A program made the position numbers and the translations under genes. This document shows, piece by piece, positions 14,514-22,726 of a DNA stretch of 32,059 bases. The DNA comes from a virus. A model generated the notes under the pieces. The model searched no databases, had not been told where the DNA came from, and saw only the letters and a list, made by a program, of their open reading frames with translations. The stretch spans positions 1 to 32,059 of the IMG/VR virus record IMGVR_UViG_3300048997_000314. One strand, 5' to 3'. The stretch's first letter is position 1; each line of letters begins with the position of its first letter.

Positions 14514-15029
14514 GTGTCACTAAACCCAACAATCCTGAACGTTTCCCTCAGCAGTGGCGAGACGAACGTGTTCGGCAACGTGAGCGACCCGGCGAATTTC
14601 GTTCATCAAAGCGCCTCGTCGTCCGCCCCGCTCGGCAACGGGACCGGCTCCGGCCAGGCGAACCATGGCATAAACTTCAATCTGGCCTGTAATGGCGGGG
14701 TGACGCTTGACTTCACCGGCACGGGCGCCGCGACGGGTCTGGATGGGAAGAATCGAGACTTCTCCAACGCCAACTCCGGCGGCGCGATCAAAACGCTGAT
14801 CATTGAGAATCTGGACCTAGTCAACGCGATCATCGTCACACAGCCGGGCTCGAACGGCTGGACCGGTATCAATGGTGCCGCAACGGGCCTTAGCCATTCA
14901 ATCGAGCCGGGGGGGCTGCTCGTCATTCATTCCCCGATCGGCGGCAAGGCGGTCAGCAGCACTAATAAGCTGCTCACCCTCACAGGGAACGCCACCGCAA
15001 AGATCAGCGCGGTCGGCATCGCAGCGTAA
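14514..15029 (+). CDS. Phage structural protein, unrecognised beta-rich family
   Basis: 171 residues from GTG 14514 with GGAG 5 bases upstream. The sequence is strand-rich and Gly/Asn/Thr-rich: 'LNVSLSSGETNVFGNVSDPA', 'GGAIKTLIIENLDLVNAIIV', 'SHSIEPGGLLVIHSPIGGKA', 'LLTLTGNATAKISAVGIAA'. The order of an 'IKTLIIENLD' strand, a Gly-rich loop, 'IEPGG' and a final 'GNATAKISAVG' resembles a widespread small virion protein that is found near tail genes and measures about 170 residues. Role as tail or decoration protein is inferred from position between tail tube and chaperone genes. Confidence 0.6.
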   Translation: MSLNPTILNVSLSSGETNVFGNVSDPANFVHQSASSSAPLGNGTGSGQANHGINFNLACNGGVTLDFTGTGAATGLDGKNRDFSNANSGGAIKTLIIENLDLVNAIIVTQPGSNGWTGINGAATGLSHSIEPGGLLVIHSPIGGKAVSSTNKLLTLTGNATAKISAVGIAA

Positions 15030-15057
15030 GCCGGGTGCGTGGTCAAACGAAAGAAAC

Positions 15058-15534
15058 ATGAGAACCTTCAAAGATGCCAACGGCAAAGACTGGGTTCTGG
15101 CGGTAAACGTTACCACCCGCCAGAAGGTCCGCTCCGACGCCTCATTCGATGTGTTCGGCGTGGTCGATAAGGTCGAGATCGAGAAGCTCGAGGATCCCGC
15201 GACTTTGGTCATGGTGATCTTCAGCCTTTGCGAAGACCAGGCCAAGACGGACGGCGTGAGCGCGGAGCAGTTCGCCGCGGCCATGGTCGGGGATGTTCTC
15301 GATAGTGCGTCGGACGCGCTGTTTGGAGCGATTGCCGATTTTTTCCCCAAAAGCCGTCGGTCAGTGATGACGGCGGCGCTGGAAAAAGGGAAGCAACTCC
15401 AGGAAGCGGCGAGGAACCAGGCACTGGCGAGGATCGCGGCGGTAACGGTCGAATCACTACTGCCGCCGGCGTCGAGCGCCGCTGCTACGAGCTCGCCGGC
15501 ATCGTCGGGATCGACCTCCACGGCTCAGACCTGA
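15058..15534 (+). CDS. Tail assembly chaperone (gpG analogue)
   Basis: 158 residues from ATG 15058. It begins 'MRTFKDANGKDWVLAVNVTT', has a mostly helical middle and the segment 'GAIADFFPKSRRSVMTAALE', a pattern seen in chaperones just ahead of the tape measure gene. The last part is Ala/Ser-rich. In lambda-like phages this gene is followed by a second frame joined by -1 frameshifting, and such a frame is present here (next entry). The chaperone coats the tape measure protein and recruits tube subunits. Position directly before the tape measure block supports the call. Confidence 0.7.
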   Translation: MRTFKDANGKDWVLAVNVTTRQKVRSDASFDVFGVVDKVEIEKLEDPATLVMVIFSLCEDQAKTDGVSAEQFAAAMVGDVLDSASDALFGAIADFFPKSRRSVMTAALEKGKQLQEAARNQALARIAAVTVESLLPPASSAAATSSPASSGSTSTAQT

Positions 15535-15854
15535 CGCTCCGCAGACTCGACTGGATGGCCACCGCCCGCCAGCGTGACGAGTGGGACCGGCTGTCGGCGC
15601 TGCTGGCGATGACGTTCAACGTGCACGCCGACGGGAAGAAGGTCAAGGCTACGCGCCCCGCCGACTTCAATCCGTTCATCAAGCGGCAAAAGCCCAAGCC
15701 ACTCCCGGTCAGCTTCAACGTGCTTCGCGCCGTGCTGTTCCCCGGCAGCGTGAAGGCCGACGAGCTCGTCATCGACCCCGAGGGCAAGGTGAGCGTGATG
15801 TCGCAAGGCCGAACCGTGGCCGGCCCGAATCGATCGATGGGACCCCTCCCGTGA
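15306..15854 (+). CDS. Tail chaperone -1 frame extension (gpT analogue, made by frameshift)
   Basis: The -1 frame is open from 15306 (just after TAG 15303-15305) to TGA 15852-15854. From about 15450 it is clearly protein-like: 'RRCYELAGIVGIDLHGSDLT', 'LRRLDWMATARQRDEWDRLS', 'ALLAMTFNVH', ending 'PVSFNVLRAVLFPGSV' and beyond. The only late ATG (15555) has no ribosome site and would cut the conserved part. Two possible slip sites lie in the overlap: TTTTTTC at 15339-15345, in perfect X-XXY-YYZ phase with the chaperone frame, and GGAAAAAGGG at 15381-15390. Most likely the product is a fusion, made in small amount, as with lambda gpG-T. Confidence 0.65.
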   Translation, partial: CVGRAVWSDCRFFPQKPSVSDDGGAGKREATPGSGEEPGTGEDRGGNGRITTAAGVERRCYELAGIVGIDLHGSDLTLRRLDWMATARQRDEWDRLSALLAMTFNVHADGKKVKATRPADFNPFIKRQKPKPLPVSFNVLRAVLFPGSVKADELVIDPEGKVSVMSQGRTVAGPNRSMGPLP

Positions 15855-16294
15855 CGTTCTACCGCATCCCCAAGTCAAACTTCTTCGACCGGGACAAGGT
15901 CGCTAAGGCGATGGACTCCGCCGGCCGCCGCAACCTTTCTCGGGCGGGCGCGTTCGTTCGCACGGTCGCACAGCGGTCGATGCGCTACACCAACTACTGG
16001 TTCAAGCACTCCCAGCGCGGGCAACCGCCGCTGGCCCACCGCCAGAACCCTCTGCTCCGCAAGCTGCTGTTCTTCGCCTACGACCCCGCGAACAAGTCCG
16101 TCGTCACCGGTCCGGTCCGCGCCAAGGGCGGCTTAGTGCCGCGGCTACTCGAGGAAGGGGGAACGACGACCGTCAATCACAAGGGCGTCCGGCGTCAGGT
16201 GCGCGTCGAGCCCCGTCCTTACATGGGTCCCGCTCTATCGCAGACAAAGCGAGACCTGGCCAACCGCTGGAAGGATTCGGTGAAACGTGGCTGA
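15851..16294 (+). CDS. HK97 gp10-like tail completion / virion morphogenesis protein
   Basis: 147 residues from GTG 15851, overlapping the previous stop by 4 bases (GTGA). A basic helical N-terminus ('GRRNLSRAGAFVRTVAQRSM') is followed by 'LLFFAYDPANKSVVTGPVRA', 'RLLEEGGTTTV' and 'EPRPYMGPALSQTKRDLANR'. The 'xxVxxGP...EEGG...RPYMxPAL' order is that of HK97-gp10-like and Mu gpG-like morphogenesis proteins. These usually precede the tail tube gene; here the gene stands between chaperone and tape measure. It may join the tail to the head. Confidence 0.6.
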   Translation: MTFYRIPKSNFFDRDKVAKAMDSAGRRNLSRAGAFVRTVAQRSMRYTNYWFKHSQRGQPPLAHRQNPLLRKLLFFAYDPANKSVVTGPVRAKGGLVPRLLEEGGTTTVNHKGVRRQVRVEPRPYMGPALSQTKRDLANRWKDSVKRG

Positions 16295-18281
16295 TTCAGG
16301 AGCGATTCGTGCCGGGCGGGCCTTCGTGGAGATTTTCACGCAGGACGTGGAGTTCCAGCGCGGTCTGAAGGCGATCTCGACCAAGATGCGCGCATGGGGT
16401 GCCACGATGACCAGTGTCGGCACCAAGGCCGTCGCCGGAGGTCTGGCCCTCGCCGGCCCGCTCGCCGGTGCCGCCAAGATCTTCGCGGACATGGGGGATG
16501 AGCTGGCTAAGGCCAGCACGCGGACGGGGGTGAGCGTGGAGCAGCTCTCGCGACTCAAATATGCCGCTGACCAATCGGGTTCCTCATTGGAAGGGCTGGA
16601 AAACGGTCTGAAGAAGATGGCCAAGACGATCGTGGCTGCCGGTGATGGCAATCCCGAGGCGGTCGAGTCCTTGCGCGACATCGGTCTGTCGGTTAACGAT
16701 TTGGCCAAGCTCTCACCTGACGAGCAGTTCGTATCGATCGCTAACGCAATTTCGCAAATCCCCAACCCGACGAACCGGGCGGCCGCGGCGATGAAGATCT
16801 TCGGCAAGAACGGTACCGAACTTCTTCCGCTGATGGTCGACGGCGCGAAGGGCATCAACGCGCTGATCGAACAGGCCAACAAGCTCGGTCTGGTGATGAG
16901 CACCGAGGACGCGAAGGCCGCCGAGGAGTTTGGCGACCGCATGAGCGACCTCTGGGCCGTCGCCAAGTCCGTTGCGTTCACGATCGGTGGGGCGGTTGCA
17001 CCGGTCATCCGAATCGCAGCCATCCAGCTCGCTGCCGCGGGCAAGGTGATCAAGGAGTTTGTCCAGGAGCACCGCGGACTGGTGATCGGCGTCGCAGCCG
17101 TGGCGGTGGGCTTGCTGGCGGCAGGCGCCGCTGCGCTGGTGATGGGAACGGCCTTCTCGGTCGTGGGGGGGTTGATCGGAACCGGAATCACCTTGGTGAG
17201 CGGCTTTGTCTCCGTGATGGGCACCATTGGTGCCGCCGTCGCCTCCCCGCTGGGGATTCTGATCGCTGGCATCGCAGCCGGGATTGTCGCCATTTACAAA
17301 TTCACCGACGCCGGCGCATACCTCACCGACACGTTGGGCCCGGTCTTCCAGGATCTTCAAGGTATCGCCCTCGAGGCGTTCGGCGGCATTAAGGACGCGC
17401 TGGCCGCGGGCGACTGGCAGCTCGCCGCCCAGATTGCATGGGCGGGGCTCAAATACGCATGGACGGCCGGCGTGGGAGTGCTGAAGCAAGTCTGGGCCGA
17501 CTTCAAGGGCTGGTTCGTGCAGGGGGCAGTCAACATCTTCGCAGGGATTCTGTCGGCGTGGGTCATCGTGAACAACGCGCTGGACGAGGCGTGGGTCAAC
17601 ACCGTCACCGCCTTCGAGCACGTGTGGGACGCTTTTGCCGACATCGTCCTGAGCGTGTGGGACAGCGTTGCCGGCACGCTGAAGAAGGGCTGGAATGAAC
17701 TCAAGGGAGTATGGGACAGCCTCTTCGGCGACGGGACTTTCGACGTCCAGGCGGCCAACCGGCAAGTAGACCAGCAGAGCAGCAAGAACTTTTCCGACCG
17801 TGAGAACGCCCGTGCCGCAAAATATGCGCAGGAGGAGGCGGAGCGGAAGGCGAAGATCGACGCCCTCCAGAGGGATTACGAGCAGAAGCTCTCCGCGATC
17901 TCCGACGGGGCGACCGCCTTCACGGACACGGACAAGCAGGGGACCGACCAGGAGCTGAGGGACCTAAAGGCAAAGCTCGATGCCGCCAAGGCCGAGCAGA
18001 AGACCCACATCCGCGAGATGGCCTCGCGCGCCGCCAAGGAGCGTAAGGAAACCGCCCCCGATCTGCCCACCGCCCCCTCCCAGTTCTCCGACGCCATGGA
18101 GTTCGGCAACGCCAAGACCAACGCGGCCGGCACGTTCAACCCCAACGCGCTGTTCGGGTTCGGGGGCGGCAGCGTGGTGTCTCGTATTGAGGTGAACACG
18201 CGCAAGACCTACGAGGCCCTCGACAAATACAAGAACAGGATGACCGGTGCGGGCCAGTGGGCGGTGATCCCAGGAGCATAA
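16287..18281 (+). CDS. Tail tape measure protein
   Basis: 664 residues from GTG 16287, overlapping the previous gene by 8 bases. The N-terminus ('AFVEIFTQDVEFQRGLKAIS') and the following helices ('ELAKASTRTGVSVEQLSRLK') are typical of tape measure proteins, with 'MKIFGKNGTELLPLM' near residue 170. Residues about 255-345 hold several long hydrophobic helices rich in Gly/Ala/Val, thought to serve DNA entry. The C-terminal third (about 490-600) is charged and coiled-coil-like ('YAQEEAERKAKIDALQRDYE'). Tape measure length sets tail length; by the usual rule of about 1.5 angstrom per residue, 664 residues suggest a tail near 100 nm. No lytic domain is visible. Confidence 0.85.
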   Translation: MADSGAIRAGRAFVEIFTQDVEFQRGLKAISTKMRAWGATMTSVGTKAVAGGLALAGPLAGAAKIFADMGDELAKASTRTGVSVEQLSRLKYAADQSGSSLEGLENGLKKMAKTIVAAGDGNPEAVESLRDIGLSVNDLAKLSPDEQFVSIANAISQIPNPTNRAAAAMKIFGKNGTELLPLMVDGAKGINALIEQANKLGLVMSTEDAKAAEEFGDRMSDLWAVAKSVAFTIGGAVAPVIRIAAIQLAAAGKVIKEFVQEHRGLVIGVAAVAVGLLAAGAAALVMGTAFSVVGGLIGTGITLVSGFVSVMGTIGAAVASPLGILIAGIAAGIVAIYKFTDAGAYLTDTLGPVFQDLQGIALEAFGGIKDALAAGDWQLAAQIAWAGLKYAWTAGVGVLKQVWADFKGWFVQGAVNIFAGILSAWVIVNNALDEAWVNTVTAFEHVWDAFADIVLSVWDSVAGTLKKGWNELKGVWDSLFGDGTFDVQAANRQVDQQSSKNFSDRENARAAKYAQEEAERKAKIDALQRDYEQKLSAISDGATAFTDTDKQGTDQELRDLKAKLDAAKAEQKTHIREMASRAAKERKETAPDLPTAPSQFSDAMEFGNAKTNAAGTFNPNALFGFGGGSVVSRIEVNTRKTYEALDKYKNRMTGAGQWAVIPGA

Positions 18282-18288
18282 GGACAAC

Positions 18289-19203
18289 ATGGCACTGCGG
18301 GTATCGGAAGCTTGGGAATCGGGCGGCGACGGCGAGCTGGGAAGGGATTCCTACGAGCCGTACACAATCATCATCCAAGGTGATGAGGGTGATAACGCCG
18401 ACGACGAAGCCACAATCATGATCTTCGCGCTGACGAAGTTCGTCGGCGCGACGCCGCTGGGCAACGTCATTTCCAGCTTCACGCGGGAACACCTGGCCCC
18501 GCGGCTGTGGAAGGTCACCGCCCACTACCGCAGCACCCAAGCCGATCCCACTGGCAATTTCTCCTTCTCCACCACGGGCGGCACCCAGCACATCACTCAG
18601 AGCAGGGAGACGGTGGGTAGCTACGCGCCGGCTGGCAAGACCGCCCCCAACTTCAAGGGTGCGATCGGCGTATCGGGAGACACGATCGCCGGCACAGACA
18701 TTTTCCTGCCCGTGTTCGGCTTCAAAGTTACCCACTACCTGACACCACAGCAGATGACGACGGACTTCGTCCGCCACCTCTACACGTCGACCGGCAAGGT
18801 CAACAGCGACAAGGTTACATTCAATGTCGACGGACTCACGTTTGAGCTCGAGCCGGGCGAACTGCTCTCGCTGGGTGCCGAGGGGTGCAAGCGACTGAAG
18901 TACGGGGATTGGGAACTGACGCAGGACTGGGCGGCCAGCCAGAACGTCGAGAACATGACGATCGGCCCGGTAGAGGGAATCACGAAGCGCGGATTCGATT
19001 ACCTGTGGGTGGCGTACGACTCCGACGTAGACCCCAACGCCAAGCGCCGCGTCCAAACGCCGATCGGGGTCTACGTGGAGCGGCTGTACGACTACATCCC
19101 GCTCAATCCTATCGCCACGCCGCCCGCCCGCCCGACTGCCACTGTCCTCGACACGTCAGTCCCCGGCACGGGAACCATCGGCGGCCGTCGCGCCGGCACC
19201 TGA
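18289..19203 (+). CDS. Tail protein after the tape measure, planctomycete-phage type
   Basis: 304 residues, 7 bases after the tape measure gene. Strand-rich sequence with 'ATPLGNVISSFTREHLAPRL', 'VTAHYRSTQ', 'VNSDKVTFNVDGLTFELEPG', and a closing 'RGFDYLWVAYDSDVDPNAKR', 'IGVYVERLYDYIPLNP'. I associate the last pattern with conserved unknown proteins in planctomycete prophages. By position it is the only candidate for a distal tail or tail-tip protein in this short tail region. No enzymatic motif is seen. The C-terminus (last 30 residues) is Pro/Thr/Gly-rich and probably flexible. Confidence 0.65.
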   Translation: MALRVSEAWESGGDGELGRDSYEPYTIIIQGDEGDNADDEATIMIFALTKFVGATPLGNVISSFTREHLAPRLWKVTAHYRSTQADPTGNFSFSTTGGTQHITQSRETVGSYAPAGKTAPNFKGAIGVSGDTIAGTDIFLPVFGFKVTHYLTPQQMTTDFVRHLYTSTGKVNSDKVTFNVDGLTFELEPGELLSLGAEGCKRLKYGDWELTQDWAASQNVENMTIGPVEGITKRGFDYLWVAYDSDVDPNAKRRVQTPIGVYVERLYDYIPLNPIATPPARPTATVLDTSVPGTGTIGGRRAGT

Positions 19204-19230
19204 CGCACTTTCGCACACGAGGTTTGAACC

Positions 19231-19671
19231 ATGGCATCACGCAGAGTCATCGTCTACGAGGGCGGCACCTACACCAGCAGCACCGCCAACGACGCAAACA
19301 CCATTGTCGAGCGGGACAACAGCAAGGCCATCCCGGCCGACATCCTCAACGCCGTGAAGCAGCTCATCGTCGGGGGCGTGCTCGACGTCAAAGGCGTCGC
19401 AGTCACCGCCTCTCAGCCCGTCGACGCCTCGGCCACGTTCTACGAGGGCGACGCCACGGCGGGCGCGATAGTTCTCACATTGCCTCCCGTGGCGACCGTT
19501 ATCGGCCGTGTGTTCGTGACCACCAAGACCGATGCCGGCGGCAACGCAGTGGGATTCAAGGGCAGTGGGTCCGAGAACATCGACGGCGCAAACACCAAGA
19601 ACACGACGACCCAGTTCACGAGCGTCCGCATCCGCGCCAACGCGGGCGGCACCGCATGGCTGTCGTTTTAG
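19231..19671 (+). CDS. Small fibre-like structural protein
   Basis: 146 residues. The first half contains 'GGTYTSSTANDANTIVERDN' and a helix 'ADILNAVKQLIVGG'; the second half follows a common phage fibre module: 'ATFYEGDATAGAIVLTLPPV', 'VIGRVFVTTKTDAGGNAVGF', 'GSENIDGANTKN', 'FTSVRIRANAGGTAWLSF'. Modules with 'AGAxxLTLP' and 'xxIDGA' occur at ends of tail fibres. No catalytic residues are seen. It lies between the tail protein and the terminase pair in one rightward operon. Confidence 0.6.
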   Translation: MASRRVIVYEGGTYTSSTANDANTIVERDNSKAIPADILNAVKQLIVGGVLDVKGVAVTASQPVDASATFYEGDATAGAIVLTLPPVATVIGRVFVTTKTDAGGNAVGFKGSGSENIDGANTKNTTTQFTSVRIRANAGGTAWLSF

Positions 19672-19677
19672 TCAGCC

Positions 19678-19980
19678 ATGGCCGTAACGCCCAAATCAGA
19701 TCCTGGAGCACTTCTCGCGGTTGTCGAGCTGATTGTCGCCGGCTGCTCCGAGGCAGAGATCACGACGGCACTGGCGCGGATCCTCCCGGGTGAAGACACC
19801 CGCCCCATCCTCGTCGCCGCGATGAAAGAGTTGGCAAACGCCGGGCGGACGGATCCGGTTGCCGTCAGGGGCTTCGTCATCGAGGGCACGCGCACGATCT
19901 ACCAGCGCGCCATGAAGAAGGGCGATTACCGCACAGCGCTTCAGGCCCTCAGACAGCTCAATGACGTCGCCGGTCACTGA
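19678..19980 (+). CDS. Terminase small subunit (putative)
   Basis: 100 residues, helical: 'ALLAVVELIVAGCSEAEITT', 'RPILVAAMKELANAG', then 'TIYQRAMKKGDYRTALQALR' and 'QLNDVAGH'. The 'GCSExE' helix-turn-helix-like start and the final 'GDYxxALxALRxLxxxxG' helix are usual for small terminase subunits or their short DNA-binding relatives. It stops 2 bases before the large terminase gene, the normal pairing. The small subunit recognises phage DNA and stimulates packaging. Assignment rests on pattern and neighbour. Confidence 0.65.
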   Translation: MAVTPKSDPGALLAVVELIVAGCSEAEITTALARILPGEDTRPILVAAMKELANAGRTDPVAVRGFVIEGTRTIYQRAMKKGDYRTALQALRQLNDVAGH

Positions 19981-19982
19981 TT

Positions 19983-22073
19983 ATGTTCGGGCTGCGCACC
20001 AAACCTCGTCCTGATGCGTCGGCGGGGAACCGCACGCGCGGCCAGGCCAAGCGCGATCGGGAGAATGCGCGCGGCCGCCGCCTGTCCGAGGCCGTACGGG
20101 ACATCGGGGATTGCCTCCCGCCGCTCAATCCCGCCCGACGGGAAGCATGCAAATACGACTACCGCCGGTTCTGCGAGACGTACTTCCCCGAGATCTTCTA
20201 CCTGCCCTGGTCCACCGACCACCTCAAAGCGATTGCCAAAATCGAGCGGGCGGTTCTCCACGGGGGCCTGTTTGCGCTGGCGATGCCCCGCGGCGCCGGC
20301 AAAACGACGCTGGCCCAGATCGCGGTGGTTTGGGCCCTGCTGTATGGTCATCGCCAGTTCGTCTGCCTTATCGCAGTCACCGACGCCAAGGCCCAAAGCA
20401 TCCTGGCCAACGTCAAGGCCGTCCTGAACACCAACAAACTCCTCGCCGAGGACTTCGACGAGGTCTGCAAGCCGATCCGCGCCATCGAGAACGACGCCCG
20501 GCGGTGCGCCGGTCAGCTCTGCAACAAGCACAAAACGAACATCGTCTGGCACACCCAGAAGGTCGTCCTGCCGACGGTGGCCGGAGCGGTCGCTTCCGGT
20601 TCGATCGTCACCGCCTGCGGCCTCACCAGCAGCATCCGCGGACAGAACCACACGCTGCCCGGGGGCACCATCATCCGTCCCTCCCTCGTGATCGTCGACG
20701 ATCCCCAGGACCGCGAGAGCGCCAACTCCGAGAGCCAGTGTCAGCAGCGCGTCGCCACCCTCAGCGGTGATGTTCTCGGTCTTGCCGGCCCGGGCGAGAA
20801 GATCGCCGGCGTAATGCCGTGCACCGTCATCCGCAGTGGCGACATGGCCGATCAGATCCTCGACCGCCAGCAGCACCCCGACTGGCAGGGCGAGCGTTGC
20901 AAGATGATCTATTCGTTTCCCAGCAATACGGCCATGTGGGAGCGGTACACGAAACTTCGTGTCGAGAGCTTGCAGACGGACGGGGTGGGGCAGGAAGCGA
21001 CCGATTTCTATGCAGAGCATCAGGCGGAAATGGACTTGGGGGCGGTCGTCGCCTGGCCGCAGCGGTTCAACAAGGACGAAATTTCCGCCCTCCAGAACGC
21101 CATGAACCTCAAGCTGAGGGATGAGGCGGCGTTCTGGGCGGAGTACCAGAACGAGCCGAAAGTGAGCCGTGCGGAGGCGCCCATGCTCAAAGCAGAACAC
21201 GTCGTCCGGAAGCTCAACGGGCTGGGCCGGGGGACGTTGCCCCTTGACGTCCAGCATATAACGGCCTTTGCCGACGTCCACGATGCGCTCATTTACTACG
21301 CAGTCGTCGGCTGGACCCACGACAGCTTCTCCGGCTTCATTGCGGATTACGGGGCGTGGCCAGATCAGGGCCGCCGCTACTTCACCAAGCGAGAGGCCGA
21401 GCGAACGCTCCAACGGGTGGCGCCGGGCGCCGGGAAAGAGGGGGCTATTACCCTCGGGCTGCAATCTTTGACGGCCGACCTATTTACCCGTGAATGGCGG
21501 CGCGAGGACCAGACGACGTTGCCGATCTCCAGGCTGTTGATAGACGTGGGATATGTGCCCGACACCGTTTACGGCTTCATCCGGGCCAGCGCGTATCGGT
21601 CCTCTCTCATGGGGAGCAGGGGGATCGGCATCGGAGCGGCGCATAAGCCGATGTCGGAGTATCGACGGCTGCCGGGCGAACAACTCGGTTACAACTGGAT
21701 GATCCCGCGCCCCGCCGGCCGCGAACTCCAGCATGTGAAATTCGACGCCAACTTCTGGAAGACCTTCATCCACGAGCGATTCGGGCTGCCGCTGGGCGAG
21801 AAGGGGACGCTCACGCTCTGGGGGAACGACGGGCAGGAACATCGGCTGATCGGCGATCATGTCACCGGTGAATACGGGACGGCTACCGAGGGGAGAGGCC
21901 GAAAAGTCATCGAGTGGCGCCAGCGCCCCAATCGCCCCGACAACCACCTCCTCGACTGCCTGGCTGGCTGCGCCGTCGGCGCCAGCATGTGCGGTTGTGG
22001 CGGTAGGGGGGGTGCCACGGGGACTCGAGCTTGGAAAAGGAAACGCCCGCGCGTGTCTTACATGGAGGAGTGA
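19983..22073 (+). CDS. Terminase large subunit
   Basis: 696 residues. The ATPase half has Walker A 'AMPRGAGKTT' near residue 101-108 and Walker B 'LVIVDDPQD' near 235-242. The nuclease half shows conserved acidic strands: 'AFADVHDALIYYAVVGW' near residue 428 and 'DNHLLDCLAGCAVGA' near 652, plus 'RLLIDVGYVPDTVYGFI' near 520. The enzyme cuts concatemeric phage DNA and pumps it into the head through the portal. It is longer than many terminases (400-600 residues), closer to lambda gpA type. The gene lies downstream of the tail genes and not before the portal. A Gly/Cys-rich stretch (VGASMCGCGGRGGATG) near the C-terminus is odd. Confidence 0.88.
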   Translation: MFGLRTKPRPDASAGNRTRGQAKRDRENARGRRLSEAVRDIGDCLPPLNPARREACKYDYRRFCETYFPEIFYLPWSTDHLKAIAKIERAVLHGGLFALAMPRGAGKTTLAQIAVVWALLYGHRQFVCLIAVTDAKAQSILANVKAVLNTNKLLAEDFDEVCKPIRAIENDARRCAGQLCNKHKTNIVWHTQKVVLPTVAGAVASGSIVTACGLTSSIRGQNHTLPGGTIIRPSLVIVDDPQDRESANSESQCQQRVATLSGDVLGLAGPGEKIAGVMPCTVIRSGDMADQILDRQQHPDWQGERCKMIYSFPSNTAMWERYTKLRVESLQTDGVGQEATDFYAEHQAEMDLGAVVAWPQRFNKDEISALQNAMNLKLRDEAAFWAEYQNEPKVSRAEAPMLKAEHVVRKLNGLGRGTLPLDVQHITAFADVHDALIYYAVVGWTHDSFSGFIADYGAWPDQGRRYFTKREAERTLQRVAPGAGKEGAITLGLQSLTADLFTREWRREDQTTLPISRLLIDVGYVPDTVYGFIRASAYRSSLMGSRGIGIGAAHKPMSEYRRLPGEQLGYNWMIPRPAGRELQHVKFDANFWKTFIHERFGLPLGEKGTLTLWGNDGQEHRLIGDHVTGEYGTATEGRGRKVIEWRQRPNRPDNHLLDCLAGCAVGASMCGCGGRGGATGTRAWKRKRPRVSYMEE

Positions 22074-22074
22074 T

Positions 22075-22719
22075 ATGGCAGGAACGAACTTCAAACCGGC
22101 GGTCAGCGGTGACTCGATCCAGTTCAGCGCCAATTGGCTGAATGCCGTCAACAACGCCGCTCAGGCGCGGCGCAAGGCGCCGATGTCAGGAGGAGCGCCC
22201 GAGCTGGATATACATGCCGCTGAAGGGCTCATCTTCATCCGAAACGACAGCGGCGCCGACGTCCCCCAGTTCGGGATACTTGGCATCCACAACGTGCTGA
22301 TCGACCCCGCAACGAATCTGACGGCATTCAAGAACGATCCCGCCCTGATCGGCGTCGTGCCGACCACCGCCGACCACAAGGGCAAATTCGTTGTGTGCAA
22401 CGGGCCGCTCCCAAAGGACACCATCGGACGTGCTTGGCTGTTCGGCTACTTTCCCGTCCAGATCAACTTCGCTTCGGCGACGGACACCTTCGCCGACGTG
22501 AAAGACTCCGACGTCACCCAGCTCGCCAGCTCCGGCTCACCAGCCCCATTACAGATCCTCTGGTCACCCGGTGCGACCGGGACGCAATGGGCGCTGGCCC
22601 GCCTGGCTGGCGGCGGGGGAGGAACTATCAGCGGCGGGCAATATCAATACATGCTTTATCAGATGGTCGCCCAGCGGCAGACCGGCTGGGGCTTCGCGAA
22701 GGGTCACCCGCTTATCTGA
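22075..22719 (+). CDS. Unrecognised virion protein, probably tail/fibre associated
   Basis: 214 residues from ATG 22075, with GGAGGAG 7 bases upstream, overlapping the end of the terminase gene's ribosome region by one base gap. N-terminal helix 'FSANWLNAVNNAAQARRKAP', then a beta-rich body 'LIFIRNDSGADVPQFGILGI', 'GKFVVCNGPLPKDTIGRAWL', 'LQILWSPGATGTQWALARLA', and a Gly-rich end 'GGGGGTISGGQYQYMLYQMV'. The style (native contact with 'NDSGADVPQFGILGI') is known to me from conserved unknown proteins upstream of large fibre genes in planctomycete prophages. Function unknown; an anchor for the following adhesin is plausible. Confidence 0.6.
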   Translation: MAGTNFKPAVSGDSIQFSANWLNAVNNAAQARRKAPMSGGAPELDIHAAEGLIFIRNDSGADVPQFGILGIHNVLIDPATNLTAFKNDPALIGVVPTTADHKGKFVVCNGPLPKDTIGRAWLFGYFPVQINFASATDTFADVKDSDVTQLASSGSPAPLQILWSPGATGTQWALARLAGGGGGTISGGQYQYMLYQMVAQRQTGWGFAKGHPLI

Positions 22720-22726
22720 GCACAAC

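Noticed and set aside
15555-15854. Independent gene from ATG 15555
   Set aside because: No ribosome site, and the protein-like sequence begins well upstream in the same frame; frameshift fusion is more likely.
16235-17765. Two minus-strand frames of about 350 codons
   Set aside because: Antisense to the tape measure gene; composition (Ala/Pro/Thr or Asp/Gly/His rich) is typical of shadows.
19974-21464. 496-codon minus-strand frame
   Set aside because: Antisense shadow of the terminase large subunit, caused by GC-rich codon use; no family-like sequence.
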